Source: Henricia sp. BOLD:AAB3569 | Taxonomy: Eukaryota; Echinodermata; Asteroidea; Spinulosida; Echinasteridae | Reading direction: 5' to 3' | NCBI GenBank assembly: GCA_037783545.1 | Contig: JBBELK010000062.1 | Span: 2,604,001 to 2,668,000 of the forward strand | Length of the DNA stretch: 64,000 nucleotides | Part shown: in pieces, positions 33,601 to 41,628 of the stretch | Position numbering within the stretch: the first letter of the stretch is position 1 | Layout of the letters: every line of letters begins with the position of its first letter | Made by a program: the position numbers and the translations under genes | Notes under the pieces: generated by a model | What the model was told of the DNA's origin: nothing | Database searches by the model: none | What the model saw: the letters and a program-made list of their open reading frames with translations, nothing else

Positions 33601-36600
33601 ACACCTTTAAAGTTAGGATATTAAGCTGTACAATGATGCCGGTGTGGGTTTGTGTGGGCATATTTGTCTCGGACAGAAAATAAATTGTTAAAAACACGAT
33701 TTTCAGAAAATAGCACATAATTCGAACGTTTCCTATACTTACTGTATTTCTTAAACTTTCAAATGGTCATTTTGGGTTAGTGGACTTAAAACTTGGTTTC
33801 CTGGAAGGGGCTTGTTGCGTGGATGTTAAAAATATCAATATCTACAAAATCGTAATTTTGACAATGCGGCTTTTTACAATAAAATAAAAGCCTTAAAACC
33901 ACTTTTTAAAAACAAATTTTACGCTCCACACCATGCCTAATGTGAAAGTAGACATTACGCGTGCAGATAATGTATGATTATCATATGTTTGGGAAAAGAC
34001 AAATTTTAACGTTTATTTTTACATCAGAAATATAGTTTTGATAAAAAGGCAAATTTACGTTTAAATTTCCTATATTTACTGTAATTTTTTTAAATGTTAT
34101 GTGCTTATTTTGGTTTTACTAAGTATCAAATTGACCTCAAACTTGCTTTATAAAGCTTGTTGCGTGGATGTCCAGAATGTGAATATCTTTAAAATATATT
34201 TTTAATCGAAAATTAGGATTTTAACCAAAAAAGCCCAAATATCAACCCTTATGCCACTTTTTAAACCCCACATCAAGCTGAACTTTAAAGCTGATATTTA
34301 AGCTGTCTAATGATGTAGGATGTTGGTGTGTGTGTGCATGGGCATATTTGTCCTTGACAAAAAGAAAATTTGACCTTTTTGTTTTACTTAAAAAAATATG
34401 ATTTTGAGAAAATCGCAAGTGTATACAATGTTTCCTATACGTACTGTACATTTTGTACTTTTTAAAGGGTAATTTTGGTTTACTGGAGCATCACATCGAC
34501 CTAGAACTTGGTTGCTTGGATGAGGCCTGACGTGAGATGTTCAAAATATCAATATCTGGAAAATCATATTGTCGACCAAAAAGGAGATTTTTGACAAAAA
34601 TAGCCCCCAAGTCACCCTTCTCCCAACATTTAAGCTCCACATCATGCCTATAAAGTATATTATTAAGCTACCCAATGATGTATGGTGTTGCTTTGTGTAG
34701 AGTGGGGACTCCTAAAATAGCCTAAGCGATTTCTGCGGGTTTGCCGCTCACCTATTGATCGGAATCAAATGGTCACATCACGTCCCCAACACGCTACGGT
34801 GATATATTATCAGTTTAATTCAGAGAATTGTACTGCTAAAAAATCCATATTCCAGGCCAGATCTAACTCGGGGCGGAGAACTGAACGACAGCATGATTGT
34901 TATGCATGATTGGTAAACTGTTAAAAGGGGCGTTATTTCCATCCACTAGTCATTATAATCCCATGTTGATAAAACTGCCCTGTATAAATGGTTCAGCCAC
35001 ATAGGTGCAGTAATACTTTTAAAAACTTGAAAAATCCATGCATGGTTTTTGTGTTGAGTTGAATGGCAAAAAAAGTCTTTTGCAAAAGGCTTTTAGAAAA
35101 CCACCTTCAGTGTTTTCACACAAGATACCATGGTGGACTGAAGTAAAATCATGTGGTGTTTGGTACTATTGTTATTAACACTGTTATTAAGGTTGTTCTT
35201 GTCAACTCGTGAAAAATGCATTTAAATGCATTTTATTTATAAAGCGCACATTGCATATGTGCTTCACATAATGTTTTTTAAGAACCTATAACTTGTCCTC
35301 CATGCACCCAAACATCGAGGTACATAGGAGGGTGGCACAATTGGCAGCCGACAGGCAGAAACACCGGGGAATCCCTTACTCTTCACGAAAGAGTGCTCTG
35401 GTATATTTTAAGTGCGTTACACACCACACTGGACCATCGGCATCCGATGGATGAACCAATTGTGGTTAAGTGCCTAGCTCAAGAGCATAGGTACCACGGC
35501 CGGGTTTCGAATCTGGAACACCGAGTTTTTACTTAAATGTTGCGAACCAACGACCCACTCGGCCACGGTATACCCGTACATTTTAGAGAAGTGTGTGTAC
35601 TTACCAAGAGATCCACATGCGTAAAGGGTTCTTATCTGTTGTGGCGTAAGGAGACTATCGAACACCATCAGGTTACTGTAAGCTGCCGAGGCTCCGTACT
35701 GCAAGGAGGAATGCGGCTCATGTCCGGCGCAGGGATTTGCATGGGACAAGTACAGCCTGGTGCATTTGTCTTTTTGCGATAAACGCTCTGTCTGTGTACT
35801 GTCCTCCGCCAGTGGTTGTCCGTCTAAGTAAACTGTCAGCCTAGCCGTTGGCCGGGTCAGGTCGACGGTGGCTGCCAGGTTGATCCATTTATCCATGGGA
35901 ATCCTGTTGCCTGCAAAGACGTGGATCCAAGTCCAATTTCGAAAAATCCCAAACATGACTGAGATTCGAACCAGGGACCTTATGATTACAACTTGGCGAG
36001 CTCGTTGCAAACCGACCGCATTCAAAACCCTAAATTCCTTTAAAATAACCAACCCTAAACCCTGAACTTTAACCTATTATTTAGTCTCCTCTCAAGACAC
36101 TAAAAATGTACAAAACCTTTCATTTTCCCCTCGCAGTGGTGTAAAAAAAAATTACGCAAACCGCTTATAGACGAATTTCACATTAGCCCGCGTGTCAAGT
36201 CAGCAGTACGCGTGCGCTACAAGTACACACATAGACCAGTGTACGTGTGCTGTTAAGCGTGATATTTAGGAGTGATTGTGCATGCAACGCACGTACGTAA
36301 ATTTGTTTACTTGCTTAAAGGTTCAGTGAAGTGAAAATTACCAACCATTTGTTTTTATACACGAATCAGATGATTAAAGTGTTGCAGACAAAAGGGCAAA
36401 CTGAAATTTGTTTCATTTCAGAAGGAAGTGACTTTTTCTCTACTTCAACATGTTCTTGACAGACGAGGGCGCTGTTTATTGCTAGTCATAGAGTGAACCC
36501 ACAGTTGAAAAACAAAGAAAGAACATTACATTTCAAACAGTAGCAGTAGCCCCCCTGATCCATTTCTGACCCGAAAACATTGTTGGGATTGTTGCAAATG

Positions 36601-39600
36601 ACATACTCAACAAACTCAGTTTTAAGATCATAACTCCAAGAAGTCACTAAATATTACAAAAACTTTTGTACACAAGTCAATGGAGAATTCCTCTGTTGTC
36701 CTGAGATGACATCACGGATTTGCTCATGGATATGGAAATTATCATTAGCATAAAAATAGAAAACTTGCAATTAGACCAAAACGCAACAATCAAATTTTCT
36801 GAAATTGTGTAAAACACACCCTCTACTATTACATTTTAATAAAAAACCTATTTCACACGTCCTTTAAGACGAGGAGCCTCGTGTGCAGACTGGTCTCAGA
36901 TTGGTTAATTTGGGATTCGTCTATACATACTCTTTCCTTAAGTCGTTAGCGCACCAACTTCACATGAAAGCATTTGTTTTAAAATTCCTTTGGATGTTTT
37001 AGATACAATTGGGGAACAATGAAGGGGCAGGAGTACCCTCTGTCACATACCGTGCTGCATATTATGATGTTTTTTTTCTGTCCAAAAGGTGTTGCTTTCT
37101 GTCAGAAATTAACAATAGGAGGTGGTTTAAAACGATGTTTTGCAGGATATTTCTTTAATTTTGCGATTAACTAAAAACACGTTAACAAAACCGTTGAACG
37201 TTAAAACACCCCACAAATACCACATTACCCATGGGAAGAACCATGGGGCACTTACGTCTTTTAATAACTTTTGGTTGGACAGCTAATGCATAGTTCCGAC
37301 CTGTCAATCAACCGAACCCGCCGACCAATCACAACAGAGCTAGCAGATGTCACACGTACATGTAGGTCAAAGTGCACTGTACGCTTACAACAACATGATC
37401 ACGCGATATGTTCTGCCGGCCCCATACAATTTGTACAGTGTTGTATGCGACGATCCGGGTGAATATTTGGTTTCAATGCCGGTCGTTTCGTTGTTCAAAG
37501 GTACGAAAGCTATATTTCGTAATGATAGGATATCCCTGTATTACTGGCCCTTTACTCAGTGTGTTCTAAGATAACTGTTGACCCTGAAACATGAATACCT
37601 TTGAGTTTTCTTCAATGGATCTGTGCTTTCCGTTGAAAGTCCCATTGCTTTGTGCGTTGTGTGCCGCCATTTTTGACGATAGCGTGTGAGCCATATCAAC
37701 AATGTCCGTGGTTAACTGGGCAAAATCGGAACTATGCATTGAAACAAAACCACCCCTATGCTGACGTAGGCCTGCACATTTTGTTGATGATTTAAACATT
37801 GGTGAATGAGACTAGCTCTTTTCGAAATTCAGTTATAAATGGACTGTATCGAATAGCTGCCACCTATTATAAGATTTTAGCGTATAGAGCCTTTCAACCG
37901 GCAGCCATGTCAGGGACCGGGGGCTGCGTTTCACATACGCAGACGTTTGCAAACGTTGGCCAACAACTGGTGCCCGACTTTCCATATCGAGTATCATGTA
38001 TAGGCCTACTGCCTTTAAGTACACATGATTGGTATCTGGAAGAATCAGAAATGTTCACGGATTTACACATAACTTACACGATATAAACACGATGACGATA
38101 GAAAACCTCCCCTGACATGGTTTTGTCTGAAGTGCTATAGTCTTTGAGAAATGAGCAAAACAATTATTTTTTGTCTCGCGACTTAATTTCACAGCGCTAA
38201 TAATTTAAGCGGCATCGACAGTGGTTGAACACGCAATCATAATGAAAGCATTTTCGTTGCTTATGCAAATTAGATATCAGTGAAAAATATCCACCAATGA
38301 AATGGTACGGGAAAAAAACGCAAACGTACGAAGACCCAGAGGGGACATTTAAGTATTTTCCTTTTTGTTTTTTAATACGTACGTACGTGATAATATACTA
38401 CGTACGTACGTGATAATAGTACGTACGTACGTGATAATGTAATACGTACGTACGTGATAATGTAATACGTACGTACGTGATAATTTATCACGTACGTACG
38501 TGATAATTTTATACTTACGTACGTAATAATATTCGTACGTACGTATTATTATTACGTACGTACGTGATAATAATACGTACGTACGTATTATTATCACGTA
38601 TGTACGTAGTATTATCACGTACATACGTGATTAAATTATCACGTACGTACGTATTATTATCACGTACGTACGTATTTAAAACAAAAAAGCATAATACTTA
38701 AATGTCCCCTCTGGGTCTTCGTACAAACGTGATTGGTATTTTTGAAGAATCAGAAATGGTCACAGATTTGCTCATTTCTCAAAGACTATAGCACTTCAGA
38801 CAAAACCATTTCAGGGAAAGATTTCTACCGTCATCGTGTTTATATCGTGTAAGTTATGTGTAAAACATTGTTTTCGTGTCGCGAGACGTAAAATCAATTC
38901 GCAACAAAACCATTTCGCCCTGCAGCCGATTTCATGAAACTTGCGCAACTTTGCGTAAGCCCACTTGCGCAACATTTTATTGCCTCAGTTGCGCAACAAT
39001 CTTCCGAAGATAACACGCAAGCTATGGGGCTTGCGCCATTTGTCAAAAGTTGCGCAAGGTTTCGTGAAATCGACTGCTGGACGCGTACGTTTTTGTACAC
39101 CACTGCGAGGGAAAAACAAGGGGTTTTGTACCTTGTTTGCGTCTTGAGTGGAGACTATATAATATGTTAGGGTTTAGGATTAAGGGTTAGGGTTAGGGTT
39201 GGTTATTGTTAAGGAATTTAGGGTTTTGAATGCGGTCGGTTTGTAAGCCTTTGTGGTTTGGTTAGAAGAGAGCTCGACTTGTAATCAAGGTCCCTGATTC
39301 GAGTCTCAGTGTTGTTTGGGATTTTTCGAAATTTCTTGGTTTCTTGTTTTTCTATAATAGTGAGAGTAAGAGTTCTAACTATTTCCTTTATTAGAAACTT
39401 GGACACTATTCGGGTTGAAAACCTGGCCACTTCGTCCTGAACCACTTCGCCCAAGTGCCATTTCGCCCCCAAACCACTTCGTCCAAACAGGCAAACACTA
39501 CTTCGCCCAAAGTCACTTCACCCCATAACAACTTCCTGCGCAGGCCGTGGTTAAGGGCGAAGTGGTTCAGGGCGAGGAGGTTTTGGGGCGAAATTACTGT

Positions 39601-41397
39601 ACGCCTTTTTTGACTGTTTTGAAATGGCACTTGGGCGAAATGGTTTTGGGGCGAATTGAATTGTCGTCTCATGAGACGAAAACTAATTGTTTTACTCATT
39701 TCTCAAAGACTATACAATTCAGACAAAACCATTTCAGGGGAAGTTTTCTACGGTCATCATGTTTATATTGTGTAAGTTAGGCGTAAATCTGTGAACATTT
39801 CTGATTTTCGAGATTACCAATGATGTATACTGCCTTTTAAAATAGTATACATGATTGGTGAACTGTTACAAATAGTTTTATCCCCCTGTGTGATTGAAGA
39901 TATCCATGATAAAAACCAGCTCCGTACGTCGTGAGGCCCCAAACCACTTCGCCCGAGTGCCATTTCGTCCCAAATTACTTCGTCCACACACTACATCGCC
40001 CAAATGCCACTTCGCCCCAAAACCACTTCGTGCACAGGCCGTGGTTCAGGTCGAAATTGTTCAGGGCGAAGTGGTTTTCGGGCGAAATGACTGCAAACCC
40101 TTTTTGACTGTTTTCTCAAAAGTTAGACGAAGTACGGAGCTGATTTTTGCTCAGGTTGGTTTTAATCATGCATATCTTCAATCACACAGGGGGATAAAAC
40201 TATATATATGTAACAGTTTACCAAGGCCAAACAAAATAAATGGTGTGTTTACGGTAACCCGACCTACCTGGAATTTTTTAGGCCAAATTGCCGACCTCAA
40301 ACGTTTTATTGCCAATTTTCAAGTTGATAATTTTAAATGAGCATTATTTGCAATAATTTCCAACGAACATAACAATTTCTACACTTGTACATGGTTAATA
40401 GTGTTAATAGTGAGTTTCAAACATTGCAAAACAATATGCAAATGCATGAACTGAAATGTAAAAAAAAATGACAAAATAAAATTATTTTCCTACCTACCTA
40501 CCTATATCTGGATTTTCTTTAGGCCGTTACCGTAATCGCACCATTTATTCTGTTTGGCCCAATCATGTATACTATCTTTAAGAAGCTGTCCCGGGCCTTC
40601 CTTGGGGAATTGAATTTCAACTTTTTAAGGAGCGTTAGTAGACACCTCCAGTAACAAATTGGTGAAGAAATTATTAGGTAATGAATTTGTTCCTAGATTT
40701 GCCAGATGTCGGATAATTTTCCCTCAGTATGTATGTCAGATTAAAAATGACTAATTTCGTGGTGGAACAAGAAGACGTCACCTAGAACACGGAACGAACT
40801 AAGTAGTTGATCATGGCTTCAGACCTTGTCTATAAAACATTATTATTATTTTTATTATTATTTAATTTTTGACACAGTCAAGGGTCGTGAACAAGACCTT
40901 AAGGTCCGTATAAAATCACTCCCCGGATAAAAAGGATAAACGATTAAAAAGAAATCTCGGGATTAAAAAAACAAAAAAAAACAATGGCATAAGGTATAAA
41001 ACGTGAATAAAAGTTTTAAAACAAGCAAACATATGCATACTAAAAAGGTATTAATAAAAAGGTACAAACACAACAACGACAACCACAACAACACCGAGAT
41101 TTAGTAGACGCAATTAAAACGAATATGAATAAAAGTTACGTGGTAAAATGAGTTTGAGACAGACTAAAAGTGTTTTCTGATGCTTGATGAGTCATTTAAA
41201 AAAAATAATAATAATTATAACCTTTTCAACTCTCACCGATTTAAAAATTCGTAGGGACTTTCGAATCTTTGGTAAAGAAAAAGATATATACGAGCGTCTG
41301 TAAAATAGTGAAATCAAATCAAATTCTTACCTGAAAAAGCTCCACACGACAACATAGTAAGTAACACCGATGATATGATGCAACGATAGGTGAACAT
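20960..41397 (-). CDS. Secreted LamG / Ig-like / fibrinogen-domain protein (assembled gene model)
   Basis: This is the span of a spliced gene built from the exons listed separately: 41331-41397, 35605-35910, 29020-29325, perhaps 25259-25300, 22188-22397, and 20960-21618. Every proposed exon begins and ends in phase 1, the usual pattern for shuffled extracellular domains, so they join in one frame. The product would be secreted (N-terminal signal peptide) and combine a LamG-like fold, an Ig-like fold and a fibrinogen C-terminal recognition domain. Known Ig-plus-fibrinogen proteins such as molluscan FREPs are immune lectins, so a pattern-recognition role is the natural inference. The first half of the LamG domain and possibly other exons are missing from my model. 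The middle exons carry less weight than the domain exons. Confidence 0.55.
22188..22397 (-). CDS. Possible 70-codon Cys-containing exon of unknown fold
   Basis: A strong acceptor (TTTTTTTTCTCTTCAAG) and a good donor (CCCAG/GTAAGCC) enclose 210 bases that are open in the phase-1 frame. This is exactly what is needed to join the exons on either side. The translation contains PVRKPCRCTQLHLGG and ends VRHVLSCP. I recognise no domain. A second frame is also open, so coding evidence rests on splice sites, length and phase. It could instead be an alternative first exon or chance. Confidence 0.4.
22499..22663 (+). repeat. Very G-rich low-complexity tract
   Basis: About 165 bases are nearly all G on the plus strand with scattered C, T and A. 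The glycine-rich and proline-rich frames that run through it are composition artefacts. Many G runs of four or more could form quadruplexes, and assembly length may be unreliable. Confidence 0.9.
22709..22905 (-). mobile_element. tRNA-derived SINE, minus strand, internally deleted
   Basis: It belongs to the same family as 13832-14110, read on the minus strand: the head has GGTCGGGTTCGCCTAGCGGC and GGTTCGAATCTGGG, and the tail has GTTGCCGAATATGCCATCAA. The middle block with GTCAAGT and CCCCTGG is missing. No target duplication was identified. Confidence 0.8.
23325..24075 (+). pseudogene. Non-LTR retrotransposon D, C-terminal end
   Basis: Broken frames read IQNRNYQATSAFGRLN, STLLYRAHVKELETFDIH, LQTDILQRTGCLS and KMPETRHPRRLPKGELSNG, then VGGQKKRYKDHLKSMLK. 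This is the region after the reverse transcriptase in a LINE ORF2, where the text HxxRMPDxRLPKxxLYGEL is typical. A G run at about 23633-23653 interrupts it. A Cys/His-like remnant (CSKICATDLGFRSH in another frame) and a GTAAGTAAGTAA tail close the element. It has multiple stops and is inactive. Confidence 0.75.
24299..24996. mobile_element. TIR element (TAGTCTTGGCCCAAG family), 9-bp target duplication
   Basis: Inverted arms of about 125-130 bp (TAGTCTTGGCCCAAGACTAC through GGACCAGTCTTTGCTCACTA to CTCCCGGAAG) enclose a unique 440-bp middle. GGGGTAGAC is repeated directly on both sides (24290-24298 and 24997-25005). The middle contains three CTGTATTTGGGTC-type repeats and a CAAATATTTGCAA-rich section. 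No transposase. Confidence 0.9.
25259..25300 (-). CDS. Possible 14-codon linker exon
   Basis: On the minus strand the acceptor TTTTCCATCATGCAG and donor GAGG/GTAAGTT enclose 42 bases, open and again phase 1 to phase 1, reading KTMTVNYSDHNKE. It fits between the Ig exon and the 22188 exon without breaking the frame. Its small size makes chance possible; the open frame continues upstream of the acceptor, so a longer exon cannot be excluded. Confidence 0.3.
25700..25796 (-). mobile_element. tRNA-derived SINE head, minus strand
   Basis: On the minus strand the A-box-like CAGAGCGGTCTGGTGCATCG and the B box GTAGGTTCGAATCCC are correctly spaced, followed by ATCCACGGTGCTTGCACTGG. It resembles a Leu-type tRNA with a long variable arm. 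It is a different family from the 13.8-kb SINE. Confidence 0.6.
25827..25936. mobile_element. Short palindromic MITE (GGCTCGTCAGCAATGCGCGC family)
   Basis: GAGGCTCGTCAGCAATGCGC is inverted as GCGCATTGCTGACGATCGACCTC, with CTTAAAGG and CCTTTAAG at the ends. A better-preserved copy is at 51112-51251. Confidence 0.7.
26257..27754. mobile_element. Two interlocked palindromic elements (order A, B, A', B')
   Basis: Arm A (26257-26692) is inverted as A' (26942-27366). Arm B (26723-26941) is inverted as B' (27537-27754). The B arm therefore lies between A and A', while B' lies outside A'. All four arms share the terminal word GGCCCGGTCACACAGC or its inverse. Arm A carries a 10-bp tandem duplication (GCAGTAAGAC twice) that A' lacks. 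Frames in both orientations are by-products. Nothing resembling a transposase is present. Confidence 0.9.
27760..28259. repeat. Dispersed repeat related to 55.6-56.6 kb
   Basis: It shares CCAGATCCCGAGATGT, ACGTCGCCATTTTGGA and GATCTCGATCAGGATCTG with 55600-56540. A shorter related piece (CGAGATCTGCGCAGATCTAAGGTGAACTC) lies at 21690-21730, just upstream of the fibrinogen exon. Non-coding. Confidence 0.5.
28260..29000. mobile_element. TIR element with an 11-bp tandem array and a nested MITE
   Basis: The ends GGCCCTCTAACTCGTGG and the inverse of a GTGTGTGAGAGGGCC terminus bound it. Inside, about eight copies of GAGCGTACTAC (28364-28455) lie in tandem. A second MITE at 28741-28908 has arms AAGCGGGCCTTCCACTTTGC and its inverse, through GCCACGAATTT. 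The right end stops 19 bp from the Ig-domain exon donor. Confidence 0.65.
29020..29325 (-). CDS. Ig-like domain exon
   Basis: The 306-base exon is open in phase 1-1. It runs from acceptor TTTTCACAACAG to donor CAAG/GTTTGT (a weaker, non-consensus GTTTGT). It reads DWRLNVRNIYAKSTGG, then FKYVCTASAATAPSIYWRVYN, LQITSTSLSTCVVQSVLV and DTILCTASNGSVNASLYL. The B-strand Cys in YVC, the C-strand Trp in IYW and the F-strand Cys in ILC, about 60 residues later, mark an Ig fold of the extracellular type. An extra Cys (STCVV) lies in the E-strand region. In FREP-type lectins Ig domains precede the fibrinogen domain, as here. Confidence 0.72.
29358..29725. repeat. Dispersed repeat, uninterrupted copy of the 1.55-2.0 kb repeat
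   Basis: It carries CAGTGGATCATTTGCAATGA, then GATTGAATTAATAGCAACTA, and GATCGTTTGCAAACGATT, in the same order as 1550-2000 but without the SINE. Its edge is about 30 bp upstream of the Ig exon acceptor. Confidence 0.65.
30140..30582. mobile_element. MITE, AATGCATAGTTCCGA family, copy 1
   Basis: TIR AATGCATAGTTCCGA...TCGGAACTATGCATT, with conserved GAACCCGCCGACCAATCACA just inside the left end. Copies 2 and 3 are at 37285 and 57498. The unit is about 450 bp and non-coding. Confidence 0.8.
30810..31440. repeat. Tandem duplication, units of about 370 bp
   Basis: Each unit begins with a CCGGTTTCGACCGGAA-type palindrome (30816 and about 31188; the second reads CCTGTTTCGACCGGAAG). Each continues GAGGT-ACA...GTTYGGTTAA and ends GCGAAAGAATCRTTCAAA...GGTTCTCG. 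The units differ at many positions. Frames are not conserved between them. Confidence 0.6.
31660..32730 (+). pseudogene. Non-LTR retrotransposon E, 5' part with endonuclease
   Basis: From about 32207 the frame reads KLVVATWNVRYMLD, the opening TWNVR motif of a LINE APE endonuclease. It is followed by a deleted stretch, then VGLAIKNSRANYWTELP and LSFIAAYAPTVPSADDTKDKFYEAL, and a shifted FNARVGHNHPTW (for GDFNARVG). The catalytic Glu region (ETR) is lost in the deletion. The upstream 31660-32200 is probably its 5' leader. There is no reverse transcriptase in the window. Confidence 0.75.
32760..33200 (+). repeat. GC-rich degenerate minisatellite, GGGCTGGGAGGGCTT unit
   Basis: Variants of GGGCTGGGAGGGCTTTGTGCT recur with a period of about 15-30 bases. 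Every frame is open for long stretches because the units contain few A and T, so the Pro/Ala-rich and Gly-rich frames here are not genes. Confidence 0.75.
33480..34710. repeat. Diverged tandem satellite, about four units of 320-370 bp
   Basis: Each unit carries GCTTGTTGCGTGGATGTT-like text (33499, 33818, 34158, 34527), then ATATC-AAAAT, a GACAAAAA block, the word CCACACC or CCACATCA, AATGATG..GGTG, and GTTTCCTATACTTACTGTA. Units differ substantially, so the array is old. No gene. Confidence 0.65.
35210..35577 (-). mobile_element. tRNA-derived SINE, minus strand, abutting the LamG exon donor side
   Basis: On the minus strand the head has an A box TGGCCGAGTGG and a B box AGATTCGAAACCC, followed by CTCTTGAGCTAGGCACTTAA and a body ending near an ATAAATAAAATGCATTT tail. 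It begins about 28 bp inside the intron that follows the LamG exon, in the same orientation as the host gene. Confidence 0.7.
35605..35910 (-). CDS. Laminin-G / concanavalin-like domain exon (C-terminal half)
   Basis: The 306-base exon is phase 1-1, from acceptor CACGTCTTTGCAG to donor CTTG/GTAAGT. It reads RIPMDKWINLAATVDLTRPT, LTVYLDGQPLAE, CTRLYLSHANPCAG, SAAYSNLMVFDSLLTPQQIR and LYACG. The W-hLAATVD, hYLDGQPL and F...L...QIRTLY pattern is that of the second half of LamG/pentraxin-like jelly-roll domains. The first beta-strands are missing, so an exon upstream should supply them; I could not find it. The open frame continues upstream of the acceptor only through SINE sequence. Confidence 0.78.
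35938..36065 (-). mobile_element. tRNA-derived SINE, minus strand, abutting the LamG exon acceptor
   Basis: It matches 39165-39360 in reverse: GGTTTAGG, TTTAGGGTTTTGAATGCGGT, a B-box-like GGTTCGAATCTCAG and GGGATTTTTCGAAATT. Its 3' end stops about 28 bp before the LamG exon, so SINE sequence lies where the branch point would normally be. Confidence 0.7.
36314..36868. mobile_element. TIR element with CTTAAAGG ends
   Basis: CTTAAAGG at the left and CCTTTAAG at the right enclose sequence with CATTAGCATAAAAA and GATGACATCA blocks, shared with the inner element at 14982-15568. Non-coding. The flanking 36066-36313 and 36869-37284 hold nothing I recognise. Confidence 0.45.
37285..37740. mobile_element. 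MITE, AATGCATAGTTCCGA family, copy 2
   Basis: It has the same TIR and the same inner block (GAACCCGCCGACCAATCACA, then ACAGAGCTAGCAG) as 30140-30582, and a similar length. No target duplication is seen. Confidence 0.8.
38093..38860. repeat. Inverted repeat around the ACGTACGT element
   Basis: GATGACGATAGAAAACCTCC...CTGAAGTGCTATAGTCTTTG (38093-38160) is inverted at 38775-38860 (CAAAGACTATAGCACTTCAG...CGTCATC). A third, direct-oriented piece related to the right arm lies at 39692-39780. The ACGTACGT element (38326-38724) sits between the arms. Confidence 0.6.
38326..38724. mobile_element. TIR element filled with ACGTACGTACGTGATAAT repeats
   Basis: The terminal repeat GTACGAAGACCCAGAGGGGAC, continuing ATTTAAGTATT, is inverted at the other end. 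Between them lie 14 blocks of ACGTACGTACGT (a few with one change) separated by GATAATNT or ATTATTATC. The separators change orientation near the centre, so the whole unit is one imperfect palindrome. Confidence 0.85.
38925..39082. mobile_element. Short MITE, GATTTCATGAAACTTGCGCAA ends
   Basis: AGCCGATTTCATGAAACTTG at the left is inverted as AGGTTTCGTGAAATCGACT at the right, with TTGCGCAAC repeated several times inside. It is about 158 bp and non-coding. Confidence 0.65.
39165..39360 (+). mobile_element. tRNA-derived SINE, plus strand
   Basis: The same family as 35938-36065: TTAGGGTTAGGGTTAGGGTT, then TTTAGGGTTTTGAATGCGGT, a B-box-like CTGATTCGAGTCTCAG and GGGATTTTTCGAAATTTC. The short TTAGGG run belongs to the SINE and is not a telomere. 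Confidence 0.6.
39405..40222. repeat. Repeats built from ACCACTTCGCCC words, two copies
   Basis: Copy one (39405-39690) and copy two (inside 39856-40222) consist of variants of AACCACTTCGCCCAAGTGCC followed by their inverse GGGCGAAGTGGTTTTGGGGC. Both share the ending CCTTTTTGACTGTTTT. Copy two is enclosed by TIRs (TTGGTGAACTGTTAC, then CCCCCTGTGTGATTGAAGAT and its inverse, CAGCTCCGTAC). Several frames stay open because of composition. Confidence 0.7.
40223..41330. other. Intron sequence without a recognised exon or repeat
   Basis: This is AT-rich sequence with short ATTATT runs near 40850 and 41210. The missing first half of the LamG domain should lie somewhere between 35938 and 41330, but I see no splice-bounded open segment that fits. 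Confidence 0.4.
41331..41397 (-). CDS. Signal-peptide first coding exon
   Basis: The minus-strand ATG at 41397 opens 22 codons reading MFTYRCIISSVLLTMLSCGA then FS. This is a hydrophobic core followed by small residues, as in a secretory signal peptide. The exon ends at a strong donor TTTTTCAG/GTAAGAA in phase 1, matching the phase of the LamG, Ig and fibrinogen exons downstream. A MITE (41629-41960) lies about 230 bp upstream, where the promoter or 5' leader would be. Confidence 0.65.
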
Positions 41398-41628
41398 GAT
41401 GCCTTTGAACTCAACAATGTTTGGTGAAAACAGCCAAACTCTCAGAAATGGAGCGAATCGATTGCCAAAATCTGGATTTGAGATGGTACCGACTGCGCTG
41501 CAAATACGCTTCTGTCTTCTCAGTAAAGCGTTGGTATGTGCAGATGCAAAAATTGAGAGCTTAACGAAGGTTTCACGTATCCCTTATGGTTCCATGACAA
41601 TATCCAGTGTGAGGTTGCCGTTGCCGTG

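Noticed and set aside
35911-36052. Upstream extension of the LamG frame (MVILKEFRVLNAVGL...)
   Set aside because: That part is SINE sequence shared with 39165-39360; the exon starts at the acceptor beside 35910.
38326-38724. CRISPR-like array
   Set aside because: The repeated units are self-complementary with 6-10-bp simple spacers and sit inside TIRs in an animal genome.
39180-39210. TTAGGG repeats as a telomere or interstitial telomere
   Set aside because: Only about three units are present and the same text is part of a SINE family (also at 35938-36065).
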